Positions 8,607 to 18,352 are shown, counted from the stretch's first letter. The stretch is DNA of 45,841 nt from Pedobacter sp. UBA5917 (GCF_002432345.1 NZ_DJDT01000288.1:1-45841), one strand, 5' to 3'. Notes: a model not told the origin generated them from the letters alone. Numbers and translations: made by a program.

Positions 8607-9316
8607 AAAAGATAAACTGTCTGATTATTGACGACGAAAAACTGGCGCGTGATATTTTGCAGGAGTATGTATCGCGGGTGGATCAATTGAACCTGATTGC
8701 CACCTGTGCTGATGGAATGGAAGCGTTTAACATCCTGCAGAAACAAAAAATAGATCTGCTTTTCCTTGATATCAACATGCCTAATCTGGGTGGTTTCGAA
8801 CTGCTTAAAACAGTTGCCAATATACCTCCTGTTATCCTTACCACGGCCTATCGCGAATATGCACTGGATAGCTATCAGTTTAACGTAATCGATTACCTGC
8901 TAAAGCCTATCCCTTTTGATCGGTTTCTGAAAGCCATAACCAAGCTTAATAAATTAGCTGTATTGGCCGAGCCGGTAACAAAAGAAGAAAGTATTGTTAC
9001 ACCGGCACCGTTTATCTATGTACGGTCGGAAAAGAAAATGATTAAAATACCACTTCATGATCTGTTATATATCGAGGGATTAAAAGACTACGTGCAGCTC
9101 CATTTAAGTGATAAAACCATTATTACCTATCAAACCCTCACCTCTTTCGAAGAACAATTATCGAATGAATTGTTTTTACGCGTGCACCGTTCCTATATTG
9201 TAGGTTTGCGGCACATCAGTGCATTTACGTCGCGGAATATTGAAATTGGTAAGCGCGAAATACCTGTAGGCGAATCGTATGTGCTGCAAGTAGGGCAAGC
9301 GTTAAAATCCGGGTAA
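8603..9316 (+). CDS. LytTR-family response regulator (REC + LytTR DNA-binding domain)
   Basis: This 237-residue regulator is the partner of the preceding kinase. The receiver domain (about 1-115) has the acidic pair D10/D11, phospho-acceptor Asp56 in LLFLDINMPN, the switch Thr in ILTTAY, and Lys101 in YLLKPI. The LytTR domain (about 135-235) starts with PFIYVRSEKKMIKIPLHDLL and contains YIEGLKDYVQLHL and FLRVHRSYIVGLRHISAF, the family hallmarks. The first base of its ATG lies before the stop of the kinase (ATGA overlap). Its target genes are not evident. The phased CGGT sites ahead of the kinase or the downstream SusC operon are possible targets by position only. Confidence 0.95.
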   Translation: MKKINCLIIDDEKLARDILQEYVSRVDQLNLIATCADGMEAFNILQKQKIDLLFLDINMPNLGGFELLKTVANIPPVILTTAYREYALDSYQFNVIDYLLKPIPFDRFLKAITKLNKLAVLAEPVTKEESIVTPAPFIYVRSEKKMIKIPLHDLLYIEGLKDYVQLHLSDKTIITYQTLTSFEEQLSNELFLRVHRSYIVGLRHISAFTSRNIEIGKREIPVGESYVLQVGQALKSG

Positions 9317-9843
9317 CAGCGGTTTTAATTTCGCAGTACCACATCAAATCTGCATAGGATAATTATTATACTTTCTTTTATATCCTCTCCAAATGCTACC
9401 TGTTCGGGCTGCAGGAAAAAACATATTCCTGAATACAGGTGATGCTTTACTGCCCTAACCCTTTCAGGTCTTCCAAAAAACACAGCTATCCGATCGAGAC
9501 AAAAGAGTTTTTTTCTAAAAAAACAAAAATCTCATATCAATCTTGATTTTAATGGAGCCAAACCCTCCAAATTAATATTTTATTAGTGTTTAATTAATTA
9601 TCTGCCGCGTAATTTATAAAAGATTAAAGCGTGCCTATGCGCTGATCTCAACAAATTAACCAAATATTTAACCTGCTAAACCACACGCTGTATGATGAAA
9701 TGATACTTTCTCTCCGGGCCAACCTATCTATCTTCATAACCAATATTTAAAGATAGTTCGCCGGAATTACAAAAATAATAACCGCAGCCCCCGCGACGTA
9801 ACCACACGGGAAACCCTGCATTTAACCAGATAAACTAACCTTT
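9317..9843. other. Intergenic region between the LytTR regulator and the SusC operon
   Basis: No gene is recognised. A nested inverted repeat is present at 9398-9440: ACCTGT/ACAGGT outside and CAGGAA/TTCCTG inside. It may be a structured 3' end of the LytTR transcript, though no T tract follows. A TTAACCAAATATTTAACC stretch at about 9656-9673 resembles the leader motif seen before other outer-membrane genes here. I find no exact TAnnTTTG box on the plus strand. Confidence 0.5.
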
Positions 9844-10044
9844 ATGAGCATTACCAAAGCATTCATTTTAAAGCGGCATGCCTGCTTTTCACCGGCATTT
9901 TTATTTTCGGGATTAAACCCGGGAATGAACTGCCAGATCACACAAAATTTACCTCTTGCCTCCTTTCAGGCCCCTGAGTTATCGGCTACACCACCTATCG
10001 CGGCACTGGCGCCCCTTAATCCGAGCACTTTTAAGAATCAATGA
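9844..10044 (+). CDS. Possible small ORF (66 aa) coupled to the SusC start
   Basis: An ATG preceded by ACTAACCTTT opens a 66-codon frame starting MSITKAFILKRHACF and ending one base before the SusC ATG at 10046. That spacing would allow translational coupling. I recognise no family, and no clear signal peptide is present; the C-terminal half is rich in Pro and Ala. Codon choice does not look unlike the neighbours. It may equally be chance coding in a leader. Conservation upstream of orthologous susC genes would decide. Confidence 0.3.
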   Translation: MSITKAFILKRHACFSPAFLFSGLNPGMNCQITQNLPLASFQAPELSATPPIAALAPLNPSTFKNQ

Positions 10045-10045
10045 G

Positions 10046-13000
10046 ATGAACATAAAAATTTACAAGTATAACCTGATGGTGCTGCTAATCCTATTTTTCA
10101 TGGCAGCACGCGCACAGAACAAGCAACTCAACATTACCGGTACGGTATTGGACAATACCAACCAACCTATTGTTGGCGTTTCGGTAAGTGCCGTTGGCGT
10201 AACCAATTCGAAAACTACCCAAACCGATCAAAAGGGAAAATTTAAAATATCAGTACCTGCAAATACCACTTTAAGAATAAGTTACATTGGTTTTATTACC
10301 CAACAGATTGTAGCCAGATCAGAAACAGAATTAAGGATTGTTTTACTCGACGATTCAAAAAACCTGAGTGATGTAGTGGTTACCGCTATGGGCATTAAAC
10401 AGGAAGCCAAATCGCTCGCCTATGCCCGGCAGAGCATCGATGTATCTTCGATGACCGAGGCCAGGGGAAGCAGTTTACTGGATATGTTATCGGGAAAGGC
10501 CGCAGGTATGCAGATTGTACCGGGCGGTGGTCCGGGCGCTTCAACCAGGGTGGTAATAAGGGGCAACAATTCCCTTACCGGTAATAACCAACCCCTGTTT
10601 GTGATCGACGGTATTCCGGTGCTGAATAATTCGGGAGAAAACGGCGACCTCGATTTTGGCAGTCCGGTAAACAGTATCAACCCGGATGAAATCGAAAATG
10701 TGGAGATTTTAAAAGGCGCCAATGCCTCTGCACTTTACGGATCGGATGCGGCAAACGGTGTGGTGCTGATTACCACAAAAAAGGCCGGCCGGAAGCAGGG
10801 TCTTGGAATCAGCTACGGATTTAATGCCATGCTTGGCAACCTGTACAATTTCCCAACCCTGCAGAACATTTACGGGGCCGGGCAAACCGGTCAGTTTAAA
10901 AGAGAAGGGATAAATTACTATAGCAATTCGGGTAATGGCGTAAGCTTTAATCCCGATCTTCCTTACGGAATATGGAACCCCAATATGGGTAACCAGGATC
11001 AGCGCTCGTGGGGAATGCCCATGCTCGGATTTAATGTGGTGGGCCGGAACGGACTTGTAAAAAGCTATATCCCCCAGCCTCAAACCATTGAGAGCATGTA
11101 CAAAACCTCCAATTCGATCACCAACAGTTTTTCTATTGATAAACTCACGGATGCCATGAGTTTCAGGCTTTCGTATACCGGCCAGAGCGCAGACGACATC
11201 CTGGAGAAATTCAATTTATTCGACAGGCATAACCTTAACGTTAGGAGTACGGCCAAAATTACCGATTACCTCGATCTGGATGCCAACATCAGGTATACTT
11301 ATGAGAATATGGACAACAGGGGTTTCCGTAACAGTTCGAACAGGAATCCACTGTATGTAATTGCCAACCTGCCAAGGGATGCCTCTTATCAGGAACTTGT
11401 TCCATGGAAACAAAATGGCGGTACGCCGTTCAACTTTAATGGTTTTACAAACCCCTACTGGCTTTTAAATGAAACATCGAACCAAGACAGTAAGAACTTT
11501 TTAAATGCCAGTCTTACGGCAAACATCAGGCTTAACCAGTTGTTCAGGCTCAGGCTTACCGCAGCTACCGATTTACAGCAGTCGAAAGGATGGGATTTTA
11601 CCAACCTCTACACGCCTTTTGATATCGATGGCGAATATTATAAGTGGAACAGGCTTTCAACAAACAATAACTACAATGCGTTACTTTCCTTCAATAAAAA
11701 ACTCAATAAGGATTTTAACATCAATTCAAATGTTGGGGCCTCAATACAGACCATCAAAGCCGACCGGATGTCATCAAGGGCATTTATGCTGATTACCCCC
11801 GATCTGGCAAGTTTGGCCAATGCAAAGGGCATTATCGGCTCAGTTGAAGAACCAGAGGCAAAAAACAAACAGGCCGTTTTCGGCATGGGCAATTTAGGGT
11901 ATAAAAACTGGGCATTCCTCGAAGCAACTGTACGTAACGAATGGTCTAGTGCCCTGCCTTCAAACAATAATTCCTATTTCTACTATTCACTTGGTAGTAG
12001 TGTAGTGCTAACGGATGCATTTAAAATCAACAAAAAAGTATTATCATACCTGAAATTAAGGGGCTCTTTTGCGCAGGTGGGTAACGATACCGGTTTCGAC
12101 AGGCTTTATAGCGGTTATTTCAGAAATGAAAACGGTTCTTTTCTGGGTATTCCTTTTTTTACCGGAGAAGAAGTACTTAAAAATAACAGGCTTAAACCCG
12201 AGCAAACACAATCGTGGGAGTTTGGATCAGAGCTTAAACTCTGGAACGGACGTGTAAATGCAGATGTTACCTATTATAGCAAAAGCACAAAAAACCAGAT
12301 TGTAGAAGCCGATGCCATATCAGCAAGCGGTTACCGCAGGGAAATCCTTAATGCAGGCGAAATCCAAAATTCGGGTGTTGAGGTAAGCCTTAACATCAGT
12401 CCGGTTAAAACAAAATTTTTCAGTTGGACCACTACATTAAACTGGGCGCAGAACAGATCGAAAGTTATTTCGCTGGTTGACGGCATCAGCAGGTATGAGA
12501 TGGGCAGCGGCGACAACATCAGGCTTTATGCAGAAGTGGGAAAACCTTATGGCGTATTTTATGGCAACGATTATAAACGGAATGCCGATGGGGCCATATA
12601 TGTTGGCGTAGATGGAAAACCAAAGTTTTTACCCGATCAGTATTTAGGTTCCATACAGCCAAACTGGATCGGGGGATGGCAAAATACCTTCAGGGTAGGT
12701 CCGGTTGATATGGGATTTATGATCGACTTCCAGTCTGGCGGCAAAGTATGGTCGTATACCGCTTTCAGGGGTGGTATTGATGGAAATACGGTACAATCAT
12801 TGGACGGGCGTTACGACGACCTGATCTCGCAGCTGATTTTAGGTGAAAACGGCGATGAGCGAAGAGGTTTCCTTCAACCGGGAAATACCGTTAAACCGGG
12901 AGCCGATTACCTGCAGAACTATGTACGTTACCCTGATGGTTCGCGCCCGAAAGGCGTTCAGCTCGGCAACACCGTTTACGATCCTTCTGTTGGCGCATTC

Positions 13001-13336
13001 TGGGCGGATAAACCTTCGATGGCCTGGGTATCGCCAATGGACCACTGGACGCATAACAGTGCTTCGAGCGCGGCAAGATACATTTATGATGCTTCCTACA
13101 TTAAATTAAGGGAGGTTACCATTGGTTACACTTTAAAAAGCTCATGGTTTAGAAAAACCCCTGTTAAAAGTGCGAGGGTAGCGCTGGTAGGCCGTAATCT
13201 GGCCATATTATTCCAGAATACACCAAAAGGCCTCGATCCACAGGCTACATCCACAACAGGTAACGCACAGGGTTTTGAGCGGGGTTTCAGTTTACCAATG
13301 TCGACCTGGGGATTTGATGCTAAACTATCATTTTAA
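10046..13336 (+). CDS. SusC/RagA-family TonB-dependent outer-membrane transporter
   Basis: This 1096-residue receptor should import oligosaccharide or another large nutrient captured by the SusD lipoprotein that follows. The frame is open from 9956, but the ATG at 10046 gives a proper signal peptide (MNIKIYKYNLMVLLILFFMA, cleaved after ARAQ). A carboxypeptidase-regulatory-like domain lies at about 30-105 (ITGTVLDNTNQPIVGVSVSA). The plug lies at about 110-235, with LSDVVVTAMGIKQEAKSL, RVVIRGNNSL, LFVIDGIPVLNN and ILKGANASALYGSDAANGVV. The remainder is beta-barrel, ending in the aromatic WGFDAKLSF, a typical outer-membrane insertion signal. There is no STN domain, so it is not of the FecA signalling type. 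It is the first gene of a four-gene operon; the SusD start is 10 bp after its stop. Confidence 0.96.
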   Translation: MNIKIYKYNLMVLLILFFMAARAQNKQLNITGTVLDNTNQPIVGVSVSAVGVTNSKTTQTDQKGKFKISVPANTTLRISYIGFITQQIVARSETELRIVLLDDSKNLSDVVVTAMGIKQEAKSLAYARQSIDVSSMTEARGSSLLDMLSGKAAGMQIVPGGGPGASTRVVIRGNNSLTGNNQPLFVIDGIPVLNNSGENGDLDFGSPVNSINPDEIENVEILKGANASALYGSDAANGVVLITTKKAGRKQGLGISYGFNAMLGNLYNFPTLQNIYGAGQTGQFKREGINYYSNSGNGVSFNPDLPYGIWNPNMGNQDQRSWGMPMLGFNVVGRNGLVKSYIPQPQTIESMYKTSNSITNSFSIDKLTDAMSFRLSYTGQSADDILEKFNLFDRHNLNVRSTAKITDYLDLDANIRYTYENMDNRGFRNSSNRNPLYVIANLPRDASYQELVPWKQNGGTPFNFNGFTNPYWLLNETSNQDSKNFLNASLTANIRLNQLFRLRLTAATDLQQSKGWDFTNLYTPFDIDGEYYKWNRLSTNNNYNALLSFNKKLNKDFNINSNVGASIQTIKADRMSSRAFMLITPDLASLANAKGIIGSVEEPEAKNKQAVFGMGNLGYKNWAFLEATVRNEWSSALPSNNNSYFYYSLGSSVVLTDAFKINKKVLSYLKLRGSFAQVGNDTGFDRLYSGYFRNENGSFLGIPFFTGEEVLKNNRLKPEQTQSWEFGSELKLWNGRVNADVTYYSKSTKNQIVEADAISASGYRREILNAGEIQNSGVEVSLNISPVKTKFFSWTTTLNWAQNRSKVISLVDGISRYEMGSGDNIRLYAEVGKPYGVFYGNDYKRNADGAIYVGVDGKPKFLPDQYLGSIQPNWIGGWQNTFRVGPVDMGFMIDFQSGGKVWSYTAFRGGIDGNTVQSLDGRYDDLISQLILGENGDERRGFLQPGNTVKPGADYLQNYVRYPDGSRPKGVQLGNTVYDPSVGAFWADKPSMAWVSPMDHWTHNSASSAARYIYDASYIKLREVTIGYTLKSSWFRKTPVKSARVALVGRNLAILFQNTPKGLDPQATSTTGNAQGFERGFSLPMSTWGFDAKLSF

Positions 13337-13346
13337 AAATATTACG

Positions 13347-15362
13347 ATGAAAAAAATACTTTATATACTGGCTTTCGTTTCCTTATGTGCCGCTTTTCAA
13401 AGCTGTACCAAGGATTTTGAAGAGATCAACACGAATAAAAACAAAGTTTACAACGTAGATGTGAACGATATTTTTGCGGGCACGGTTTCGCGTACGATGA
13501 GGCTGATCCAGGATGTTAACTACAATAAACTGATCAATTTTTCGAGGTATGCGGTGGTGGGTTTCGCCACCAACCCCTCGCAGGATATGGGTGATAATTA
13601 TTTTAACCAGTTTTATGTTGGCATTATCCGTGATATACTTAAAATGGAAAAAGACTATACCGGGAAACCTGAATTTGCCAATCGTTTGGCCATGGTAAAA
13701 ACCTGGAAATCTTATCTCTTTTATATGATGGCCTCTATGTACGGCAGTATTCCGATGAGCCAGGCGCTTGCCGATAGCGAGCAGAGCAAAAGGGAATATA
13801 CTTATGATACCGAACTCGAAATATATACCCAGATACTGAAAGATTTAAAGGATGCAAGCGCAATGTATAGGGTATCATCAAGCTATCCGAACGATGTTTT
13901 GATGCGCGACCCGGTATTTGGCGGAACTGCTTTCGGCAAATCAGACATTTCAAAATGGCAGAAATTTACCAATACGCTCAGGTTAAATATCGCGCTGCAT
14001 GCGCAGAACCTATCTATGGATCTGGCCAGAACCCATGCAACGGAAGCAATGGCCGACGACTCAAAATTAATTTCTTCGCTCGATGATATGGTAAAACTGC
14101 AGTGGGGATCAGACGAATCGATGAGTGCATCGTATTACTACACCAGGTTTATCAAAAACGCGACGAATTTCAGTGAGATGACCTACCCTGCCCTGGGAGA
14201 ATATTTTGCTATATACCTGTTTTCGTACAAAGATCCCCGTTTGGGTGCCTATAGCCTTAAAGGTAACCAGCTCTCTCCGATTAAAGTAAAACCCTTTCTC
14301 TACACAGATACGCTTACCAGAAAACACCTCAACTTTTGTACAAAAACCGATTGTCCCAATTTCGCACTGCACCAGGCAGATGGTCTGAACCCGCTCAGAA
14401 GCGATTCTATCCTGGTTGATTACTCAATGCCTTATGTTCCGCTTACCGAACTGAACAGCTTGGCAGCGGGCTGGGAATGGGCTTTTATTCCAGGTAAAGA
14501 TTTCCGCTATAACGATCCATTGGCCAGCAGGAACAGTCCGTACAACCTCTCGTTTGTACAAACCGATTTTGTAAAAGAAAATGCCAGCATGATCTTACTG
14601 AACTGGGCCGACAGCTATTTTCTGAAAGCAGAGGCCGAAATGCTTTTTGGTTCGGAAGGTAAGGCCATGCAAAATTATGAACTGGGTGTACGTGCCTCTT
14701 TTGCACAATATAACCTGCCAGGTGCAGATGAATACCTGGGCCAGAACGGTGTAAAATGGAATACCGATGGAAAAGGTTATGCAGACAGAAGGTTGTTATA
14801 CCGCGCAAATATCCGTGGTAAGGGTGGCCGCGACAACCACCTTGAGCAGATTTACAAACAAAGGTACATTGCCGATTATTTAAACTGCCTGGAGGGCTGG
14901 AACCTGGAGCGCAGAACAAGGGTATTACGCTTTCCTCCTTTTTTTGCCAATGGTGGCGCCAGCGATGTAGAAGGCTATAACTCGGCCTACAATTACTGGA
15001 CAGAGCGTTTTATCTATCCGATTGTTGAGCAGAGTAAAAACAGAGATGCCTATTACAAAGGGATCGAAAACCTTAAAGCAATTAGCCCGTATTACCGGGG
15101 CGATAGATGGGGCGACAACGTGTATACAACTTTAGGTTTCGCAAAACTAAACCCCGACCTGATTTTTGCCGAGCAGCTTTATGGCGGTAATAAAAAGATC
15201 AGGCCAAATTGCGAGTATTTTAATAAAAAATATGGCAAAACCTACGAAGAAGTAGTTGCGACAGCAAAAAGCATGACAGGCGAACCGAACGATAACCTGG
15301 CCCTGACCAAAGCTTTTGATTACTCGTTCAGGCAGCTTCTGATCACCTACATCCCTAAGTAA
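13347..15362 (+). CDS. SusD/RagB-family nutrient-binding outer-membrane lipoprotein (SusD-like_2 type)
   Basis: This 671-residue surface lipoprotein should cap the preceding SusC and bind its ligand. The ATG at 13347 (MKKILYILAFVSLCAAFQSC) gives a lipoprotein signal with the lipidated Cys at residue 20; the longer open frame back to 13275 overlaps the end of susC and is rejected. Early residues CTKDFEEINTNKNKVYNVD match the start of the SusD-like_2 subfamily. SusD features include LNWADSYFLKAEAEMLFG (a TPR-like helix) and the late EQIYKQRYIADYLNCLEGWNLERR segment. It is longer than the usual 480-600 residues because of inserted loops. The ligand is unknown. Confidence 0.93.
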   Translation: MKKILYILAFVSLCAAFQSCTKDFEEINTNKNKVYNVDVNDIFAGTVSRTMRLIQDVNYNKLINFSRYAVVGFATNPSQDMGDNYFNQFYVGIIRDILKMEKDYTGKPEFANRLAMVKTWKSYLFYMMASMYGSIPMSQALADSEQSKREYTYDTELEIYTQILKDLKDASAMYRVSSSYPNDVLMRDPVFGGTAFGKSDISKWQKFTNTLRLNIALHAQNLSMDLARTHATEAMADDSKLISSLDDMVKLQWGSDESMSASYYYTRFIKNATNFSEMTYPALGEYFAIYLFSYKDPRLGAYSLKGNQLSPIKVKPFLYTDTLTRKHLNFCTKTDCPNFALHQADGLNPLRSDSILVDYSMPYVPLTELNSLAAGWEWAFIPGKDFRYNDPLASRNSPYNLSFVQTDFVKENASMILLNWADSYFLKAEAEMLFGSEGKAMQNYELGVRASFAQYNLPGADEYLGQNGVKWNTDGKGYADRRLLYRANIRGKGGRDNHLEQIYKQRYIADYLNCLEGWNLERRTRVLRFPPFFANGGASDVEGYNSAYNYWTERFIYPIVEQSKNRDAYYKGIENLKAISPYYRGDRWGDNVYTTLGFAKLNPDLIFAEQLYGGNKKIRPNCEYFNKKYGKTYEEVVATAKSMTGEPNDNLALTKAFDYSFRQLLITYIPK

Positions 15363-15397
15363 AAACAAAGAATAAGATTATCCATATCGAAATAATC

Positions 15398-16669
15398 ATG
15401 AAGAAAATAATGACTTCAATCCCCCTACTGGGATTACTATTAGTGACTTTGGCCGTTTCCTGTAAAAAAGATACAGGGCCATCGATAGACGATTACCCAC
15501 TGAACTACGAGATCCCGAAAGTTGCGGTTACCAGCAATATACCTGTAGGTGCCTACATTTACGAGCCATCGGGCATTTTGATCACCGATGAGATTAAATG
15601 GACAAGGATTACTGAAAAATATGATGCTGCAGCCGGAAAAATAGGGCCTTATGTAAAACCTGAACTCGGCCGCTATGACCTGAGGCCAACAGAAACCGGA
15701 GCACTGAACATGTCGAAAATTGTTGAATGGGCAAAGTCGGCAAAAATAGATTTCCTGATCAGTCCTGCAGTAAAGGAAAACCCGGGCGCCATGTTCCCCA
15801 ATAACCTGAACGGAACCGACTCGCTAATGGTTAACATGCTTGCCGAACACAACTTCAACCTGCCATCGGTAAACATGGGCGAACTTAAATACGCCATATC
15901 GGTGGATATTAATAATTTTAGTGCCGGCCTCAGCAATAACCTGTTGTTAGAAACGGCACCGGCAACCGTATACAACATCAACGGGCAAAATATATCAGTT
16001 AGCCGCGAAGACAGGCTTTACAACTTTCTAAAACGCATTTCCCTTTATTTTAAGGATGAAACCTATTATCATTTTCAGGGCCGCCCGGTACTTGTATTAC
16101 TTGGTGCAGACAGGCTATATACTGAAAACAGCAAAAAGGTATATGACAATATCCGTAAGGTGATAAAGGAACAAACTGGGAAAGATGTGTATATCATTGC
16201 CCGCCAACCCCAATGGACACCATCGGCCCGTTTTGAATACTTTTTTATGCAGGGCAAAGCCGATGCGGTTACCATGGATAACATGTGCAATGTGGGCAGT
16301 GGAATTAACGGCTGGGACAGAACATACCTGTTAAACCGCCTGATTAACGAAAACTATAAGCTGAACAAAGATTATCTGTCGAAAAATTTCGGTATCGATT
16401 TTATCCCATCGGTTTCTCCATCTTATACGGCAAACATTAATAATGCTACCCCCGATTATAATTATCCTGCCATCAGAAAAAACGAAGCAGATTTTAGGGA
16501 GCGTTGCAATGTGGCCAAAATGAACCTCGGCAACAACCGTATGGTACTTGTAGAATCGTTTAACAACTGGCAATGGGATTCGCAGATTGAGCCAACTGTA
16601 ACAGACTACGGCGAAGGTTATGGAACGAAATACCTCGATATCGTGCGCGACGAATTTAAAGTGAAGTAA
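15398..16669 (+). CDS. GH99/WbsX-like domain lipoprotein, catalytic glutamates apparently lost
   Basis: This 423-residue lipoprotein (MKKIMTSIPLLGLLLVTLAV then Cys22) has a TIM-barrel-like pattern that resembles GH99/71 and WbsX-like proteins. The visible similarity is PVGAYIYEPSG near the start, RPVLVLLGADRLY at about 229-241, and VLVESFNNWQWDSQIEPT at 383-400. The last segment aligns with the NEWxEGTxIEP signature of GH99 enzymes, whose two catalytic Glu lie three residues apart. Here those positions read Asn390 and Trp393, so hydrolysis by the GH99 mechanism seems unlikely. As the third gene after susCD it may serve as a surface glycan-binding protein. Family assignment is moderate and from memory of motifs; the non-catalytic role is inference. 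Confidence 0.6.
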   Translation: MKKIMTSIPLLGLLLVTLAVSCKKDTGPSIDDYPLNYEIPKVAVTSNIPVGAYIYEPSGILITDEIKWTRITEKYDAAAGKIGPYVKPELGRYDLRPTETGALNMSKIVEWAKSAKIDFLISPAVKENPGAMFPNNLNGTDSLMVNMLAEHNFNLPSVNMGELKYAISVDINNFSAGLSNNLLLETAPATVYNINGQNISVSREDRLYNFLKRISLYFKDETYYHFQGRPVLVLLGADRLYTENSKKVYDNIRKVIKEQTGKDVYIIARQPQWTPSARFEYFFMQGKADAVTMDNMCNVGSGINGWDRTYLLNRLINENYKLNKDYLSKNFGIDFIPSVSPSYTANINNATPDYNYPAIRKNEADFRERCNVAKMNLGNNRMVLVESFNNWQWDSQIEPTVTDYGEGYGTKYLDIVRDEFKVK

Positions 16670-16723
16670 GGCGATTGTCCAAATAAACTTAATCAAATCA
16701 AACCGTTCAACTATTTAGAAGTT

Positions 16724-18187
16724 ATGAAAAGAACATTGATATACGGCCTGGCAATGCTGATGATTGTTTTGACCAATTGTTCAAAAGATAAAAACCAGCT
16801 GCCCGATAAGCCTACACTCAACATTGAAAGAGATGTATACGAGTTTTTAAACACCAACAAAACCGGAAATTTCGCGGTTTCCATATCCGACAAAAGCGAA
16901 TGGAATATAGAAACCCTAACTACCCAAACCTGGATCACTGCGGCAAAAAACGGAGACCAGGTAGCCCTTACGATGGAAGAAAACCCTAGTTTGTACGAAA
17001 GGGTGGCCAAAATAAAAATTGTTAGTGCAGATAAAACACTGAGCAAAATTATTGTAATTAAACAACATGGAAATACACCGACCATTATTATCGACAAACC
17101 GACCTTAAAGCTTAAAAACCAGGCAGACAATGGCACGGTTGTGATTAACAGTAACATGAACTGGTCTTTAAGTTCTGATGCAGACTGGTTAACCTGGGAG
17201 ATAAAAGGAGGTGAAGTGAAATTAATGGCAACAGCAAATCCCGAAGCCGGCGAACGTACTGCCGTGGTAATCATAAATGCAGAATCACCTGTTTTCAACA
17301 AATCCATTACCGTTACACAAAAGGGAACGATTGAATTCGAAATCGACAAGAAAAACCTTCAGTTTAGCAGGGATGGCAGCAGTGAAGTAATTACCATCGA
17401 AACCAACCAGCAATGGAGTTATGATGTGAGTTTAAATTCGAGCTGGTTTACGGTGCAGCGCGATGGCAACAAACTAACGGTTACAACAGTCAAAAATAAT
17501 TTTGTTGATCTCAGTGGAACCATAACCATTACCTATGGCCTTGTAAACGTAGTTGTTCAGGTAAAACAAACCGGTATAGCCATTGGAAATGAACTCGACA
17601 GGCAGGTACTGATCGCTATTTACGAAAGTATGGGCGGGGCCAATTGGTCGGGCACCAAGTGGAATATTACGGCACCGCTACAGGAAGCTACGGCAGCTAC
17701 AAACTGGAACGGGATAACGGTTGCCAAAGTAAATGGTGTAGACCGCGTAACCAGGATAAACCTTGCAGCGAGGAACCTTAAAGGGCCAATCCCTCCTGCT
17801 ATCGGTTATTTAAGCGAACTGATCTTAATTGATATGAACAACAATAACCAGCAGTTAACCGGTACCATCCCACCATCGATGGGCAACCTGAGAAAACTGA
17901 CCAGTTTAACCCTGAGCAGGTCTGGTTTAACAGGCACCATTCCGGTCGAATTTGCAAATCTAACAGCCTTAAACCTGCTTCAGATGCATACTTCTAACTT
18001 CATAGGACCTATTCCTGCCAATGTTTTCAGCAAAATGCCCAACCTTACTTCAGTGGAATTAAAGCTTAACAAATTTACCGGAGATTTACCGGCAGATATG
18101 TTGACTCATCCAAAATTTAGCAGTTGGAATGCCGCCGCTAATATATGTCCGCAAAATGCCGGATTTGGTTTTACAAAATGTCCATAA
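16724..18187 (+). CDS. Surface lipoprotein with three BACON domains and plant-type leucine-rich repeats
   Basis: This 487-residue lipoprotein (MKRTLIYGLAMLMIVLTNC, Cys19) is the last gene of the operon. Three consecutive BACON-like beta-sandwiches lie at about 30-115, 120-200 and 203-283. Each carries the pattern of a W-rich strand (SEWNIETLTTQTWITA, MNWSLSSDADWLTW, QQWSYDVSLNSSWFTV) and ends in an I-V-x-Q-x-G type strand (VIKQHG, VTQKG, VKQTG). From about 290 an LRR domain follows, starting ANWSGTKWN and NWNGITV, then repeats of the LxGxIPxxxxxLxxL kind (NLKGPIPPAIGYLSEL, LTGTIPPSMGNLRKL, LTGTIPVEFANLTAL). Such proteins are usually cell-surface binding modules; the ligand is unknown. It probably assists the SusCD pair. 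Confidence 0.85.
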   Translation: MKRTLIYGLAMLMIVLTNCSKDKNQLPDKPTLNIERDVYEFLNTNKTGNFAVSISDKSEWNIETLTTQTWITAAKNGDQVALTMEENPSLYERVAKIKIVSADKTLSKIIVIKQHGNTPTIIIDKPTLKLKNQADNGTVVINSNMNWSLSSDADWLTWEIKGGEVKLMATANPEAGERTAVVIINAESPVFNKSITVTQKGTIEFEIDKKNLQFSRDGSSEVITIETNQQWSYDVSLNSSWFTVQRDGNKLTVTTVKNNFVDLSGTITITYGLVNVVVQVKQTGIAIGNELDRQVLIAIYESMGGANWSGTKWNITAPLQEATAATNWNGITVAKVNGVDRVTRINLAARNLKGPIPPAIGYLSELILIDMNNNNQQLTGTIPPSMGNLRKLTSLTLSRSGLTGTIPVEFANLTALNLLQMHTSNFIGPIPANVFSKMPNLTSVELKLNKFTGDLPADMLTHPKFSSWNAAANICPQNAGFGFTKCP

Positions 18188-18234
18188 CCGGATAAAAGGC
18201 AATTTCCTTACAGAAATAAGATGGATAAATTGAT

Positions 18235-18274
18235 AAACCGCCCAGGGATGAAATTCCCTGGGTGGTTTGTTTTA
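18235..18274 (+). terminator. Intrinsic terminator after the SusCD/BACON-LRR operon
   Basis: AAACC-G-CCCAGGGA (18235-18248) pairs with TCCCTGGG-T-GGTTT (18255-18268), a 14-pair stem with one G-U pair and a 6-nt loop, followed by GTTTT. It lies 47 bp after the stop of the BACON-LRR gene and ends the plus-strand operon. Confidence 0.9.
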
Positions 18275-18352
18275 AAAGGCATATCAAACAACTTTTATTG
18301 ATAAGCTTTAAAGTTGTTTATCCATTAAGTTGTTAATTGCAGGCATTTGGTT

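Noticed and set aside
9956..10045. Upstream extension of the SusC frame before 10046
   Set aside because: The ATG at 10046 directly starts a good signal peptide; the extension would place 30 polar residues ahead of it.
14485..14919. 144-residue minus-strand ORF
   Set aside because: It is antisense within the SusD gene and rich in His, Cys and Ser from reverse reading of GC-rich codons.
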